DNA of 64,000 bases from Gammaproteobacteria bacterium (GCA_010027845.1 RGUL01000002.1:1-64000), one strand, 5' to 3'. Counted from the stretch's first letter, positions 1-10,082 are shown. Numbers and translations are program-made. Notes: generated by a model not told the origin, from the letters alone.

Positions 1-984
1 CCGCTCGGCGCCTCGGGCAGCGATGGCGCCCGTAACCTCTATGAATCTTTGCGGCCGCGCGATCCGGAATTCGACCAACAAGGGCTCGATCCCGCGGGAA
101 TCACCATCGCAGCGGACGGGACCACTTGGGTCTGCGACCGTCGCGGGCCGTTTTTGATGCAACTCGATGCGCAAGGTCGCGCCATCGTGCGCATCGGGCC
201 GCAAGGCGTGGCCGGATCTTTGCCGGGCGTCAATCGGTTGTTGCCGGCGATACTCGAGGCGCGTCAGGCGGGCCTCGGCTGCGGGGGACTTGCGATGCGT
301 CCGACGTCGGGCGACGTATTGCTCGCCGTCGGTGCGCCGCTCGACATTGCCGGTCGCACTGCGAAGAACGCCAAACTCGTACGACTCGTGAGTTTTGCGC
401 CGCGAACGAACGTCGTCCGACAATACGCGGTGCCGGTGCAAGATTTCGAGTTCGGCTATCAAATTTTAGATCTTGAGACCCTGTCCGAGAATCGAATACT
501 CGCGTTGGTGCGTTATCGAGACGGCAGCGCAACGGGCGCTATCGTATGGGACGTCAGAATTTTCGATCTGTCGAACGCGACGGCGATCGATACCAAAACC
601 CTCACCAACGGCCCGAACTCCAGCCTCGCACTCGAGTACGGCACGCCGAGTGAAATTGGCTTGAGCGGCGTAACGCTCGTAACGAGCACCCGCCTCGTCG
701 AACTGCGGCCGCTCGGCTGGACACTTGAGGGTGCGGAAGGTCTGGCCAAACTCGATGCGCAAACGCTGCTGGTGATGGGCCAAGTGAACGGCGGCGTGAC
801 GAGTCGAATCGTCAACGGCGATCCGAATCTCAAAGTCGAAGACCATCAAGTCGACACGAACGGCCTGATCACTCCACGCGGCGCGGGCAGCACCGCCGCG
901 CCGACATTCGCGATCGTGCCCGATTCGCCCGAGCGTCGTCAGATCGTGTTGTGGTCGATCAAGTTGAAGACTTTGCTGCAGTAA
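1..984 (+). CDS. esterase-like activity of phytase family protein (5' truncated by window)
   Basis: Frame 1 is open from base 1 (PLGASGSDGARNLYESLRPRDPEF...) to TAA at 982-984; beta-propeller-like 'AADGTTWVCDRRGPFLMQLDAQGR' pattern. Confidence 0.7.
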   Translation, partial: PLGASGSDGARNLYESLRPRDPEFDQQGLDPAGITIAADGTTWVCDRRGPFLMQLDAQGRAIVRIGPQGVAGSLPGVNRLLPAILEARQAGLGCGGLAMRPTSGDVLLAVGAPLDIAGRTAKNAKLVRLVSFAPRTNVVRQYAVPVQDFEFGYQILDLETLSENRILALVRYRDGSATGAIVWDVRIFDLSNATAIDTKTLTNGPNSSLALEYGTPSEIGLSGVTLVTSTRLVELRPLGWTLEGAEGLAKLDAQTLLVMGQVNGGVTSRIVNGDPNLKVEDHQVDTNGLITPRGAGSTAAPTFAIVPDSPERRQIVLWSIKLKTLLQ

Positions 985-990
985 GCAGTC

Positions 991-2058
991 TCAACCACCA
1001 CTCCACCGCACTTCGATTTCGATGCGCCGATTGAGCGCGCGGTTCGCGGCCGAATCGTTCGGTACGACGGGACGCGTGTCGGCAAAGCCCTGTGCTTCGA
1101 TGCGTCGCGGATCGACGCCGCGACGCGTGACGAGTTCGCGTACGACCGCGATCGCACGCGCCGCAGACAAGTCCCAGTTATCTTTGAACCGCAGTGTGTT
1201 GATCGGTTGATCGTCGGTGTGACCACCGATGACGATGCGTGCGGACTGCACGCGCGCCAGATCACCGACTTTGTCGATGACGGCGAGCGCCAACGGCGTC
1301 AGCGTCGCATCGCCGGTGGCGAACGCGCCGCCCTCACCCAGCCGAACCACCAATGAATCTGCACCGCGATGTAGATGAATCACGCCGGTCGCGAGTTCGT
1401 CGGCAAATGCACGTTCGAGAGTCGCGATGCCGTTCGCTCTCGCGTTCGTCACATCGGTCGCGAGCGTCCCCGTTACGGTGTCCGTGGTGTCGGCGAGTGC
1501 GAGCATCGCGGGCGTCGCGCCGACGATGCTGACGGGCACTGCGAGCGCAGGATCGAGCGCGGACACTTTGCGCAGCACGCGCGAGACGCGTTGCGCGGCG
1601 ATCAAGCGCGCGGCGATCGGTGCGCTGTCGTCGGTATCGAATCGGATGCGCACACGGCCGCCGGTCAACACCAACTCGACGCCACCCGCACCGAGTTCGC
1701 TCGCCAGCGTGTTGCGTAGGCGCGCGAGTTCGCGCCGTGCAATGTCAAAAGAATTCACGCTCGCCGCGCGCCCCTCACCGAGCAGCCATTCGGATGACGG
1801 TGACGGTGCAAAACTCAGATCGTCGAGCGCGGTGCGCGGCGCGCTCGCGGCATCTTTACGCGTACCGAACTCGCTCTGCATTCGGCCCGAGAAATCGTCG
1901 AACTTCGGCGCATCGAGATTGGCGAACGAGAACATGAAGACGAACAGACACAACAGCAGTGTCATCATGTCGGCGAGACTCGTCATCCACACGGCCGACG
2001 CCGCCGGCGTACGCGCCCGCAGCGGCGGGAATCGCACCGAGTGCGCAGCAGGGTTCAT
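991..2058 (-). CDS. flagellar motor stator protein, MotB/PomB-like OmpA family
   Basis: N-terminal TM with Asp 'WMTSLADMMTLLLCLFVFMFSFANLD' (PomB-like) and C-terminal OmpA domain 'IVIGGHTDDQPINT...NWDLSAARA'. Confidence 0.85.
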   Translation of the reverse strand: MNPAAHSVRFPPLRARTPAASAVWMTSLADMMTLLLCLFVFMFSFANLDAPKFDDFSGRMQSEFGTRKDAASAPRTALDDLSFAPSPSSEWLLGEGRAASVNSFDIARRELARLRNTLASELGAGGVELVLTGGRVRIRFDTDDSAPIAARLIAAQRVSRVLRKVSALDPALAVPVSIVGATPAMLALADTTDTVTGTLATDVTNARANGIATLERAFADELATGVIHLHRGADSLVVRLGEGGAFATGDATLTPLALAVIDKVGDLARVQSARIVIGGHTDDQPINTLRFKDNWDLSAARAIAVVRELVTRRGVDPRRIEAQGFADTRPVVPNDSAANRALNRRIEIEVRWSGG

Positions 2059-2891
2059 GACAGGTGGCGCGCGGAGTCCACGGAGTTTTGAGGCGCCGGT
2101 GTGGACGCGCCTGGTGTAGCCGCGGAGCCACTCGCAGCCGTTGGCCCAGATGCATGCGGCGCACCGAGACGTGCGAGCATCGCTTCGCCGATCAAGCGCG
2201 GATTGTCGTTTCGCGAAATCATCTGCATGCCGGCAAGCACAGCCTCGAGATATTCGAGTTCTTCGTCGCTCGCGATGCGCAGCTTGCTGACGATCGGCGC
2301 GGCGACGACGTTAGCGAGCACGACGCCGTACAGCGTGGTCAGCAATGCTAGCGCCATCGCCGGACCGATCGCTTTGGGGTCAGACATGTTGCCGAGCATT
2401 TGCACGAGTCCGATCAACGTACCGACCAAACCCATCGCAGGTGCAGTCTCGACCCACGCCTGCCAAACGGAAATCACCGCAGCGTTGCGCTTGTAGATCG
2501 TTTCCATCTCGAGTCGCAGATGCGCGGTGAGCCGTGCTTCGTCGGTGCCGTCGGCGAGTAACGTCAGGCCTTGTCTCAAAAATGCCTCGGAGGTCGCAGC
2601 AGCTTCACCTTCGAGCGCGAGCAAGCCTTGCTTACGCGTGATCGAACCGAGTTCGGGCAACAAGGTCGCGAGTTTTTCGAGCCGCCGCGTACTCGGTCGA
2701 AACGCATCGGCCGCCGCGTGCAGATGCGCGACGAACTCCGGCCACGGATGACGGGCGTAAACGACGGCGATCGTGCCACCGACCACCATCAACAACGACG
2801 GCGGATCGAAAAACGCCGTGACGGAGCCGCCGCTCGCCATCGCCCAGACGACAAGCGCGAGCGCCGCCAATAAGCCAGCCAAGGTGGTCAT
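2055..2891 (-). CDS. MotA/PomA-type flagellar stator protein
   Basis: MTTLAGLLAALALVVWAMASGGSVTAFFDPPSLLMVVGGT; 'ETAPAMGLVGTLIGLVQML'; 4-nt overlap with motB-like gene. Start moved in from ORF start 3032 to the ATG at 2891. Confidence 0.85.
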   Translation of the reverse strand: MTTLAGLLAALALVVWAMASGGSVTAFFDPPSLLMVVGGTIAVVYARHPWPEFVAHLHAAADAFRPSTRRLEKLATLLPELGSITRKQGLLALEGEAAATSEAFLRQGLTLLADGTDEARLTAHLRLEMETIYKRNAAVISVWQAWVETAPAMGLVGTLIGLVQMLGNMSDPKAIGPAMALALLTTLYGVVLANVVAAPIVSKLRIASDEELEYLEAVLAGMQMISRNDNPRLIGEAMLARLGAPHASGPTAASGSAATPGASTPAPQNSVDSARHLS

Positions 2892-2980
2892 CGAGAACTC
2901 ATCCGGAGTGCATTTCCAAATTGATGAAGTCGACAGGATAGGGGATCCCGTTATACTCCAACCTAGCTTATTTTGACCGC

Positions 2981-3481
2981 TTGGTGGCCAGTCGCGTGCG
3001 CCCGTCGTTCTTGATTCTGCTGAGCGCAGCAATGCTCTCCATCCCCACCTTCGCGACCGAACCGACGCCGCGACAACTGTCGCAGTTCACGGTCCGTGAT
3101 CCGACCCGTGGCATCGAATGGTTGCGCTGCGCCGCAGGACAAACCTGGAACGGCACCACCTGCGCCGGCGAGCCGCGGCTGTTTTCCTACGAAGAAGCGA
3201 CGCGCGCCGCAGCGCTCGCCAGCGACGAACTCGGTGGTCGCTGGCGCTTGCCGAATCGCGAGGAACTCGAATCGTTGTTGTGCGTGCCGTGCGGCATACC
3301 GCAGATCGATACGCGCACCTTTCCGCACACACCCGCTGCGAGTTTTTGGTCGTCGACGACCAGTTGGTATTCGAGCACGCAACACTGGAGCGTGAACTTC
3401 CGCTCGGGCGTTGCCTCGGGGCGCAACCCGCCCGGCATGCGTCACCATGTTCGACTGGTGCGCGACGCGCCGCTCAAATAA
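2981..3481 (+). CDS. DUF1566 / Lcl C-terminal domain-containing secreted protein
   Basis: Signal peptide, then 'FSYEEATRAAALASDELGGRWRLPNREELESLL...FWSSTTS' typical of DUF1566. Confidence 0.7.
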   Translation: MVASRVRPSFLILLSAAMLSIPTFATEPTPRQLSQFTVRDPTRGIEWLRCAAGQTWNGTTCAGEPRLFSYEEATRAAALASDELGGRWRLPNREELESLLCVPCGIPQIDTRTFPHTPAASFWSSTTSWYSSTQHWSVNFRSGVASGRNPPGMRHHVRLVRDAPLK

Positions 3482-3500
3482 CGCTGCCGAAGATTTGCGA

Positions 3501-4193
3501 TTACAACTCGATGCAGGACGCGCCCGCTTTGCGTAACGCGGCGCAGATGCGCTCACCGTCGGCGCGCGATTCGACCTCGACGCGCAAACGATAAAGATTC
3601 GACCCCGAACCGTGTACGACCAACGGTTTCGAATTACGCAAACTCGCAACGATGCCTTGCGCCTCACGCCAAGACTTTTGAGCGCGCTCGGCGGAGGAAA
3701 ATGCACCGAGCTGCAAGGTGACCGCAGCCCGCGGTTTCGTCGCCGGTGGCTTCTCTGGTGCAGGCGTCTTCTCCGGCGCTGGCGGCTTGTCGGGTGCCGG
3801 TTTCGGCTCTTCCGTCGCACGAACCCCCGCCGCTTTTTCGACGGCTTCAGCCGTGGCGGGCGTCGGTACCGGCGGTGCTGCCGCGATCAATTCGGCTTGT
3901 CGTGCCCGAGCGCGCGCCGCCCACACGCCTTGAGGATGCTGTGCGATATAGGCTGCATAGGCTTCCGCCGTGTCGACGCGATTCGCGCCACGCCATTCGC
4001 GCTCGTCCGCAAGCGCAGCGCGACGACTGCGCGCCAATGCAGCCTCCTGCGACGCTGGAAATTGTTTTTCGAATTGCGCGTAAGCTTCGGGTGTGTCGAG
4101 CTTGCGCACCTTTTCCCATTCGGGATTCGTCGGCGAACACGCCACGATCGCAGCGCACAACAAAACAGTCGCGAGGTTTCGTTCAAGCATCAT
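3501..4193 (-). CDS. SPOR domain-containing lipoprotein-like protein
   Basis: Lipobox-like 'LLCAAIVACSP'; C-terminal 'VTLQLGAFSSAERAQKSWREAQG...YRLRVEVESRADGERICAALRKAG' SPOR domain. Confidence 0.8.
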   Translation of the reverse strand: MMLERNLATVLLCAAIVACSPTNPEWEKVRKLDTPEAYAQFEKQFPASQEAALARSRRAALADEREWRGANRVDTAEAYAAYIAQHPQGVWAARARARQAELIAAAPPVPTPATAEAVEKAAGVRATEEPKPAPDKPPAPEKTPAPEKPPATKPRAAVTLQLGAFSSAERAQKSWREAQGIVASLRNSKPLVVHGSGSNLYRLRVEVESRADGERICAALRKAGASCIEL

Positions 4194-4947
4194 GGGACAA
4201 GTCTAATCCATCCTCGGGTTTGACGATGCCAGCCTCGACCCAATGGAAGCGTCGGCCGACAATGCGCCAAGGAAAATAGTCGCGCGACACGCCGGGCGGC
4301 AACACGCGCTCGGTGCCGTGATCGACCCACTCGCGTGCCATGGCTAACCTTTGAAGCACGGTTGGCGTCATGGGCGCCGCGTCCGACATCGGTCGCGCGG
4401 CGATCGCCAGGGCAGGTTCGACATCAGCGGAATACCGGTCGTGGAAACTCGCCCAATGGCGACGTGCCAACAAATGCTTCAGACGTGCGCGCACGTGCTC
4501 GTGATCGTCGCGCTCGAGCGAGAGTTGCCCGAGTAAGTTGGCGAACAACACGGCGTGAGTCGGGCAGTCGACGAGCGCGCGCGGCAACTCTTCGACGAAG
4601 TCTGCGCATCGAGTCTCTGCGCGTAGCCCATGACGCAGACGCAGCAACAATGGCGAGAGCGGATCGAGGTCGATCACGAGCACGTGTGCCCAGCGCGCCA
4701 AAAATTCGGTCGGCAGACACCAACCCCCGCTGGGTCCGACCAAGATCAAGCCGGTCGTCGGCGGCCGCCACGTGTTCAGCCAGTCTGCGACGCAGTTGCG
4801 AAAGACCGCGTGTCGGTTGCGGCCGGCGAAAGCCCGAAAGTGCCAGCGTAGTCCACCCGACTGTCTGACGTACCCGGGCCTTGCCGGGCGTGTGCCCGCG
4901 AGCGCAAGTTCGTAGTGTTTAATATCGGAGTCGGCATCCCCAACCAT
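4183..4947 (-). CDS. hypothetical protein, methyltransferase-like Rossmann region
   Basis: ORF open to 5115; ATG at 4947 (MVGDADSDIKHYELALAG) is the likely start; 'GLILVGPSGGWCLPTEFLARWAHVLVIDLDP'. Confidence 0.55.
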   Translation of the reverse strand: MVGDADSDIKHYELALAGTRPARPGYVRQSGGLRWHFRAFAGRNRHAVFRNCVADWLNTWRPPTTGLILVGPSGGWCLPTEFLARWAHVLVIDLDPLSPLLLRLRHGLRAETRCADFVEELPRALVDCPTHAVLFANLLGQLSLERDDHEHVRARLKHLLARRHWASFHDRYSADVEPALAIAARPMSDAAPMTPTVLQRLAMAREWVDHGTERVLPPGVSRDYFPWRIVGRRFHWVEAGIVKPEDGLDLSHDA

Positions 4948-4961
4948 CGGAGAACATTGGC

Positions 4962-5897
4962 ATGAAACATCCGTTTTTGCGAATCGCGACACTGTTGTCG
5001 TTATGGATCGCGACACCGCTCTGGGCAGCCGACGCGGCGAAGTCCACTTGCGTGACCGCCACGGACGCTGACGTCGCAGCATTGTTCGATAAGTGGAACC
5101 TGACGTTGACGACACTCGACTCGGCCAAAGTCGCCGATCTTTATTGGTCAGACGGCGTACTGCTGCCGACCGTGTCGAATCAGCCGCGCACCAACACCGC
5201 GCTCATCAAAGATTATTTCGATCACTTCCTCGAAAAACACCCGCGCGGTCGCATCGACGAACGACACGTGCACCACAGCTGCAATCTGTCGGTCGACATG
5301 GGGCTGTACACCTTCTTCCTGCTCGACAAAAACGGCAAACCGCAGGAGGTGAACGCGCGTTATACGTACGTCTACACCTACCGCAACGGCACTTGGAAAA
5401 TTCAGCATCACCATTCGTCAGCGATGCCCGAGCCGATGAGCGCGACACCAGCCGCGGCGCCTGCGCATGCAACGCTGCCGCCGGCCTCGCCGCCACACGC
5501 GAGCACCGCCCCGGCGCCCGCGCCGTCGCCCGCGCCGGTCGCAGCGGCCGACTCGGCGCCCGGCGAAACACCTGCGGTCGCCGAGGCAACGCCCGAGGAG
5601 AACGCCAAACCCGTGTTACGCGCGCGACTGCAACGCACGCCGCCGATGCGTCACATCAGCGAATTCGTCTCCAAAGAATCGCTGGATGCGATCGGTGCGG
5701 ACACGGTGAGCGTGAAAGTTTGTGCGACCGCTCAAGACCCCAAAGCACGCAGTTTCGACGTGTCGGATCCGTCGCCGAAGAGCGAAGCGAACGAAGCCGC
5801 TTTAGCTTGGGCGCGTGGGTCGAACTGGTTGCTACAAAATCCGAACGGCGAGGCGTTTCCGATCTGCACGCACGTCATCGCGCGCTTCGGTGGCTAG
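4962..5897 (+). CDS. SnoaL-like/DUF4440 secreted protein with Pro/Ala linker and TonB-C-like C-terminal region
   Basis: Signal peptide; 'DADVAALFDKWNLTLTTLDSAKVADLYWSDGVLLPTVSNQ' NTF2-like; C-terminal 'VSVKVCATAQDPKA...NEAALAWARGSNWLLQNPNGEAFPICTHVIARF'. Confidence 0.7.
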   Translation: MKHPFLRIATLLSLWIATPLWAADAAKSTCVTATDADVAALFDKWNLTLTTLDSAKVADLYWSDGVLLPTVSNQPRTNTALIKDYFDHFLEKHPRGRIDERHVHHSCNLSVDMGLYTFFLLDKNGKPQEVNARYTYVYTYRNGTWKIQHHHSSAMPEPMSATPAAAPAHATLPPASPPHASTAPAPAPSPAPVAAADSAPGETPAVAEATPEENAKPVLRARLQRTPPMRHISEFVSKESLDAIGADTVSVKVCATAQDPKARSFDVSDPSPKSEANEAALAWARGSNWLLQNPNGEAFPICTHVIARFGG

Positions 5898-6415
5898 TCG
5901 AGTTTTTCGAACTCGCGCGGCATTTTATATTCTTTGCTGAACGCCGCCAGAATCGAATCGGCCCGCATCTTCTCTTCGGCGGGCACGAGCGGCGTGATGA
6001 TCGAGAGATTCGCATCGATCGCTTGGCGAGACACGACGTCCCAATTCGCAGTGGTCAGGCGCGCAGCCGACAGCCAAAGATAAGAGCGAAACACGTCGGC
6101 TTTGACGCCCTTGCCATAGGCGTAACGCACTCCGAGTTCGCTGCGCGCACGCGCGAACCCACCGAGCGCAGATTTCAGATACCACTCGCTAGCACGTCGT
6201 TGGTCCGCTTTGACGCATAGTCCGCGCGAATAGAGTTCGGCCATGCCGAACGCCGCCGAGCCGTTGCCATTGCGTGCATCGTCGCGCCATTCTTCGAGTG
6301 CCTTGCAATATTTGCCTTCTTGGAAGGCATGAAAGCCTTCCAGAAATGAGGCGAATGCAGGGCTCGCGATCGCGACGCCGAATGCGACCGCCATAACGAC
6401 GACAGCGCGACGCAT
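5894..6415 (-). CDS. Sel1-like repeat (TPR-like) protein
   Basis: 'AAFGMAELYSRGLCVKADQRRASEWYLKSALGGFARARSELGVRYAYGKGV'. Confidence 0.8.
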   Translation of the reverse strand: MRRAVVVMAVAFGVAIASPAFASFLEGFHAFQEGKYCKALEEWRDDARNGNGSAAFGMAELYSRGLCVKADQRRASEWYLKSALGGFARARSELGVRYAYGKGVKADVFRSYLWLSAARLTTANWDVVSRQAIDANLSIITPLVPAEEKMRADSILAAFSKEYKMPREFEKLD

Positions 6416-6422
6416 CGAGCCC

Positions 6423-7427
6423 TTAGCCCTTCGATCCCTTCATGGGATCGCGGTACAGCACGGTGATGCTGATGCGCCGATTCTTCGGATCGGACGGATG
6501 CGCAGGGTCCACCGGTTGCGAGTCGGCCACGCCTTCGATACGCGAGAAACGCGTGTCGTCGACCCCGAGATCGTTCAAGTATTTACGCGTCGCATCGGCA
6601 CGATTGGCGGAGAGCGCCCAGTTGTTGTTACCGGACGCTTTGAACTGCACGTTGTCAGTGTGACCGCGCACCGCGATCTCGTTCGGCACGCCCTTCAAAC
6701 TCTCGCCGACTTTTTGGATCAACGCTTTGGCCTCGGGCGCGAGCGAGTTGGTACCCGACGAGAACATCGAGAAGCCGGCACTGTCGAGGATCTCGATGCG
6801 CAAGCCTTCTTTTTCTTTGACGAACTTCACCAACGAGAGTAGATCCGCCGTCTTGGTGTCACCCGCGACCTGCGCCTTGAGCTTCGCCTGCAAGTTTTCG
6901 AAATTCTTCTCGTCCTGCTCGGCGGCGATCTTGCGGCGTTCGGCCTCGCTCAAGCCCTGCGGCAGCGCCTGATCTTCGTGGGTGCTTTCGTTTTCGTCGC
7001 GGCCCGGTGCGGAAATCTGGATGATGCCGGACTGCGTCAGATGCAGCGGCAGCGCTTTCGGGTCGATCAAAGATTGGCCGCCGAAGAATCCCGTCGAGCC
7101 ACCCGACTTATCCACCTTCGGTGAATTCGTCGGCTGAAAGTATTCTGCGATGCTCTTGCGTTGATCGGCTGCTGCGGCGCCCAGCAGCCACATGAGCAAG
7201 AAGAACGCCATCATCGCGGTCATCATGTCCGCGAGAGCGATTTTCCATGCACCACCGTGCGCGCCGCCGTGGCCGTCCGGCTGAACTTTCTTGATGATGA
7301 TCGGCGGCAGCTGCGGTGGCGCTTCTGCGCCTTCCGGTGGCGCAGCAGCCGCCTCCGCCGGTGCGGCGGCAGCGGCGTCTGCAGCCGGCGCTTCGGCCGG
7401 CGGTGCTTCGGGCGGATTACTTGCCAC
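6423..7427 (-). CDS. motB: flagellar motor protein MotB
   Basis: 'GAWKIALADMMTAMMAFFLLMWLLGA' TM with Asp; OmpA domain 'IAVRGHTDNVQFKASGNNNWALSANRADATRKYL'. Confidence 0.88.
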   Translation of the reverse strand: MASNPPEAPPAEAPAADAAAAAPAEAAAAPPEGAEAPPQLPPIIIKKVQPDGHGGAHGGAWKIALADMMTAMMAFFLLMWLLGAAAADQRKSIAEYFQPTNSPKVDKSGGSTGFFGGQSLIDPKALPLHLTQSGIIQISAPGRDENESTHEDQALPQGLSEAERRKIAAEQDEKNFENLQAKLKAQVAGDTKTADLLSLVKFVKEKEGLRIEILDSAGFSMFSSGTNSLAPEAKALIQKVGESLKGVPNEIAVRGHTDNVQFKASGNNNWALSANRADATRKYLNDLGVDDTRFSRIEGVADSQPVDPAHPSDPKNRRISITVLYRDPMKGSKG

Positions 7428-8280
7428 GCAGACCGTCGAACACTTCGGCGAACGTCGGCTGCGAGTGGTGGTTGATCGCCGCGCGCGCCGTCTCGATGAT
7501 CAGCGGCACGGGATAACCCTGCAGGTGCCCGACCAGCGCGAACTTCGCCACTTGGTAAATTTCGCCTTCTTCGTCGACGATCTGCTTCATGCGTTGCGAC
7601 AACGGACCGACGATGCCGTACGCCAAAAACACGCCGAGGAAGGTTCCGACGAGCGCGCTACCGATGAGGCCACCGAGCACCGGCGGCGGCTGATCGATGG
7701 CAGCCATCGTTTTCACCACGCCGAGCACGCAGGCCACGATACCGAGCGCAGGCAACGCGCCTTCGAGCGCGGCCATCGCTTCGGCCGGCTTCAAAGCGGC
7801 GGTGTGGTGCGCCTTGATGGCGACGTTTAAATAATCTTCGACCGCCTCGGGTTTCGGCGGCTGGTTGGACGTGACGAGCAAACGGATGGTATCGGCGATC
7901 ATCGCGATCAAGGCGTGATCTTTGAGGAGCTTCGGGTATTCGCCGAAGATCGCGCTCGCTTCCGGATTTTCGATGTGTGCTTCGAGCGCTACCGCGCCTT
8001 CGGCCTTGAATACTTTGAAGAGCTTGACGACGAGGAAGATCGTGTCCATGAACTCCTGCTTGTGATAGGCAGGACCGCTCAAAGTTTTGCCGATGCCACC
8101 ACCGACGCCTTTGATGATCTCGAGGCTGTTGCCGATCAACATCGCCGAGATGCCGGCGCCGAAGATCGTGCCGAGCTCGATCGGCGCCGCTTCGATGATC
8201 GGCTCCATGGGACCGTGGTGCAGCACGTAGAAGCCGAACACACAACCGAACAGCATCACCAAACCGACGATTACGAACAC
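7417..8280 (-). CDS. motA: flagellar motor stator protein MotA
   Basis: 'MFVIVGLVMLFGCVFGFYVLHHGPMEPIIEAAPIELGTIFGAGISAMLIGNS'; 'ALPALGIVACVLGVVKTM'; GTG start, overlaps motB. Confidence 0.88.
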   Translation of the reverse strand: MFVIVGLVMLFGCVFGFYVLHHGPMEPIIEAAPIELGTIFGAGISAMLIGNSLEIIKGVGGGIGKTLSGPAYHKQEFMDTIFLVVKLFKVFKAEGAVALEAHIENPEASAIFGEYPKLLKDHALIAMIADTIRLLVTSNQPPKPEAVEDYLNVAIKAHHTAALKPAEAMAALEGALPALGIVACVLGVVKTMAAIDQPPPVLGGLIGSALVGTFLGVFLAYGIVGPLSQRMKQIVDEEGEIYQVAKFALVGHLQGYPVPLIIETARAAINHHSQPTFAEVFDGLRGK

Positions 8281-8492
8281 TTGGCTTTTCTCCCAACCTA
8301 GCCGCTACGAGTGTAGCGGAACGGCGACGACGGGACGCAGCATCCCCGCCTTGAGTCGGAAAACGCCTCGAACCCAACCCAATCTGTCCCATTTTATACG
8401 GCGCACCCCGGTTATACAGGGCTTACGACCGTATGGGCGCATTCGGGGCAGATCCACGTATAGTTTCGACGCCCATGGCGGAGGAAGGTTCG

Positions 8493-10082
8493 ATGTACAC
8501 CGAGTTGCGTTACTGGCCCTGGCTGTCCACACCGATCCTCGCGCTGCTCGCGCTCCTCTGGCAGCCGTGGCTCGCGATCATTTTCGCGGCGTTGTTCACC
8601 GTCGGCTTGAACGACGTGCGTCAGTCGCACCGCTCGGTGTTGCGCAACTATCCGCTCACCGGGCATTTGCGCTTCATGCTCGAATACATCCGTCCGGAGA
8701 TCCGTCAGTACTTCATCGAGGACGACGAAGCCGAGTATCCCTTCTCACGCAATCAGCGCGCCTTGGTCTACGCCCGCGCCAAAGGCCAGAACGACAAGCG
8801 CGGCTTCGGCACGCTTAAAAACATGTACGCCCAGGATGCCGAGTGGCTGCTGCACTCGAATCGACCGCGGCACGTCGATCCGCAATCCTTGCGCATCACC
8901 ATCGGCGGGCCGCAATGCCGTCACCCCTACTCCGCCTCGATCTTCAACATCTCGGCCATGAGTTTCGGTGCGCTCTCGGCCAATGCCATCCGGTCATTGA
9001 ATAAGGGCGCCGCACTCGGCGGCTTCATGCACGACACGGGCGAAGGCTCGATCTCACCCTATCACCGTGAGTTCGGCGGCGATCTCGTATGGGAAATAGG
9101 CTCGGGTTACTTCGGTTGTCGCACGGCCGATGGGCGTTTTAGCGACGAGAAATTCGCCGCGCAGGCTGCCGACCCACAAGTGAAGATGATCGAAATTAAA
9201 CTTTCGCAAGGTGCGAAACCCGGGCACGGCGGCGTGCTCCCGGCCGCAAAAGTCAGTCGAGAGATCGCCGCGACGCGTGGCGTCGAGATGGGTCGCGACT
9301 GCGTCTCCCCCGCTAGTCACTCGGAATTTTCGACGCCCCTCGAATTACTGCGATTTATCGCCCGACTGCGCGAGTTGTCGGGCGGTAAGCCGGTGGGCTT
9401 CAAACTGTGCGTCGGTCATCCGACCGAATGGTTCGGAATCGCCAAAGCGATGCTCCGAACCGACATCGTTCCGGATTTCATCGTCGTCGATGGCGCCGAG
9501 GGCGGCACCGGCGCGGCACCGGCGGAATTCAGTGATCATGTCGGTATGCCGTTGCGCGATGGACTACGGCTCGTGCACAACACGCTGATCGGACTCGGAC
9601 TGAGGCCGCGCGTGAAGATCGGTGCCGCCGGCAAAATCATCTCGTCGTTCGATCTCGCACGTACCCTCGCGATCGGCGCGGATTGGTGTAACTCGGCACG
9701 CGGTTTCATGTTCGCCGTCGGCTGCCTGCAATCGCTGCACTGTCACACCGACGCATGCCCGACCGGCGTTGCGACGCAAGACCCTTTACGACAAAAAGCT
9801 TTGGTGGTCGCCGATAAATCGCTGCGCGTCAAAAGTTTTCACGCACAGACCGTCGCCTCGCTCGCCGAACTCGTCGGTGCTGCGGGCCTCGAGCACCCGT
9901 CGCAATTGCGACCGACGCATATCATGATGCGCGATGCGAACGGTCGCGGAATTTCTTTTGCACGCTCGCTCGACAAAATCACCAAAGGTGCACTGCGTAG
10001 CGAGTCGTTCGACGCCGAGAGTTTTCCAGAACCGTTCCGCAGCTATTGGGCCGATGCGAGTGCAGAACGGTTCACGGCTTGA
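8493..10082 (+). CDS. FMN-binding glutamate synthase family protein
   Basis: GltB-like FMN/Fe-S domain 'MSFGALSANAIRSLNKGAALGGFMHDTGEGSISPYH...VVDGAEGGTGAAP...SLHCHTDACPTGVATQDP'; ORF open from 8433, candidate starts 8433/8475/8493. Confidence 0.88.
   Translation: MYTELRYWPWLSTPILALLALLWQPWLAIIFAALFTVGLNDVRQSHRSVLRNYPLTGHLRFMLEYIRPEIRQYFIEDDEAEYPFSRNQRALVYARAKGQNDKRGFGTLKNMYAQDAEWLLHSNRPRHVDPQSLRITIGGPQCRHPYSASIFNISAMSFGALSANAIRSLNKGAALGGFMHDTGEGSISPYHREFGGDLVWEIGSGYFGCRTADGRFSDEKFAAQAADPQVKMIEIKLSQGAKPGHGGVLPAAKVSREIAATRGVEMGRDCVSPASHSEFSTPLELLRFIARLRELSGGKPVGFKLCVGHPTEWFGIAKAMLRTDIVPDFIVVDGAEGGTGAAPAEFSDHVGMPLRDGLRLVHNTLIGLGLRPRVKIGAAGKIISSFDLARTLAIGADWCNSARGFMFAVGCLQSLHCHTDACPTGVATQDPLRQKALVVADKSLRVKSFHAQTVASLAELVGAAGLEHPSQLRPTHIMMRDANGRGISFARSLDKITKGALRSESFDAESFPEPFRSYWADASAERFTA

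Noticed and set aside
1427-2119. 230-aa ORF antisense to the stator motB-like gene
   Set aside because: Low-complexity Ala/Ser/Arg shadow ORF.
2963-3820. 285-aa minus-strand ORF over the DUF1566-like and SPOR genes
   Set aside because: Arg-rich shadow ORF; sense genes have signal peptides and domain motifs.
5093-6220. 375-aa ORF overlapping the SnoaL-like and Sel1 genes
   Set aside because: Arg-rich out-of-frame translation of well-supported genes.
2957-8302. Shared CCAACCTAGC upstream of both stator operons
   Set aside because: Distances to the start codons differ (about 66 vs 11 nt), and the second copy overlaps the likely ribosome-binding site.
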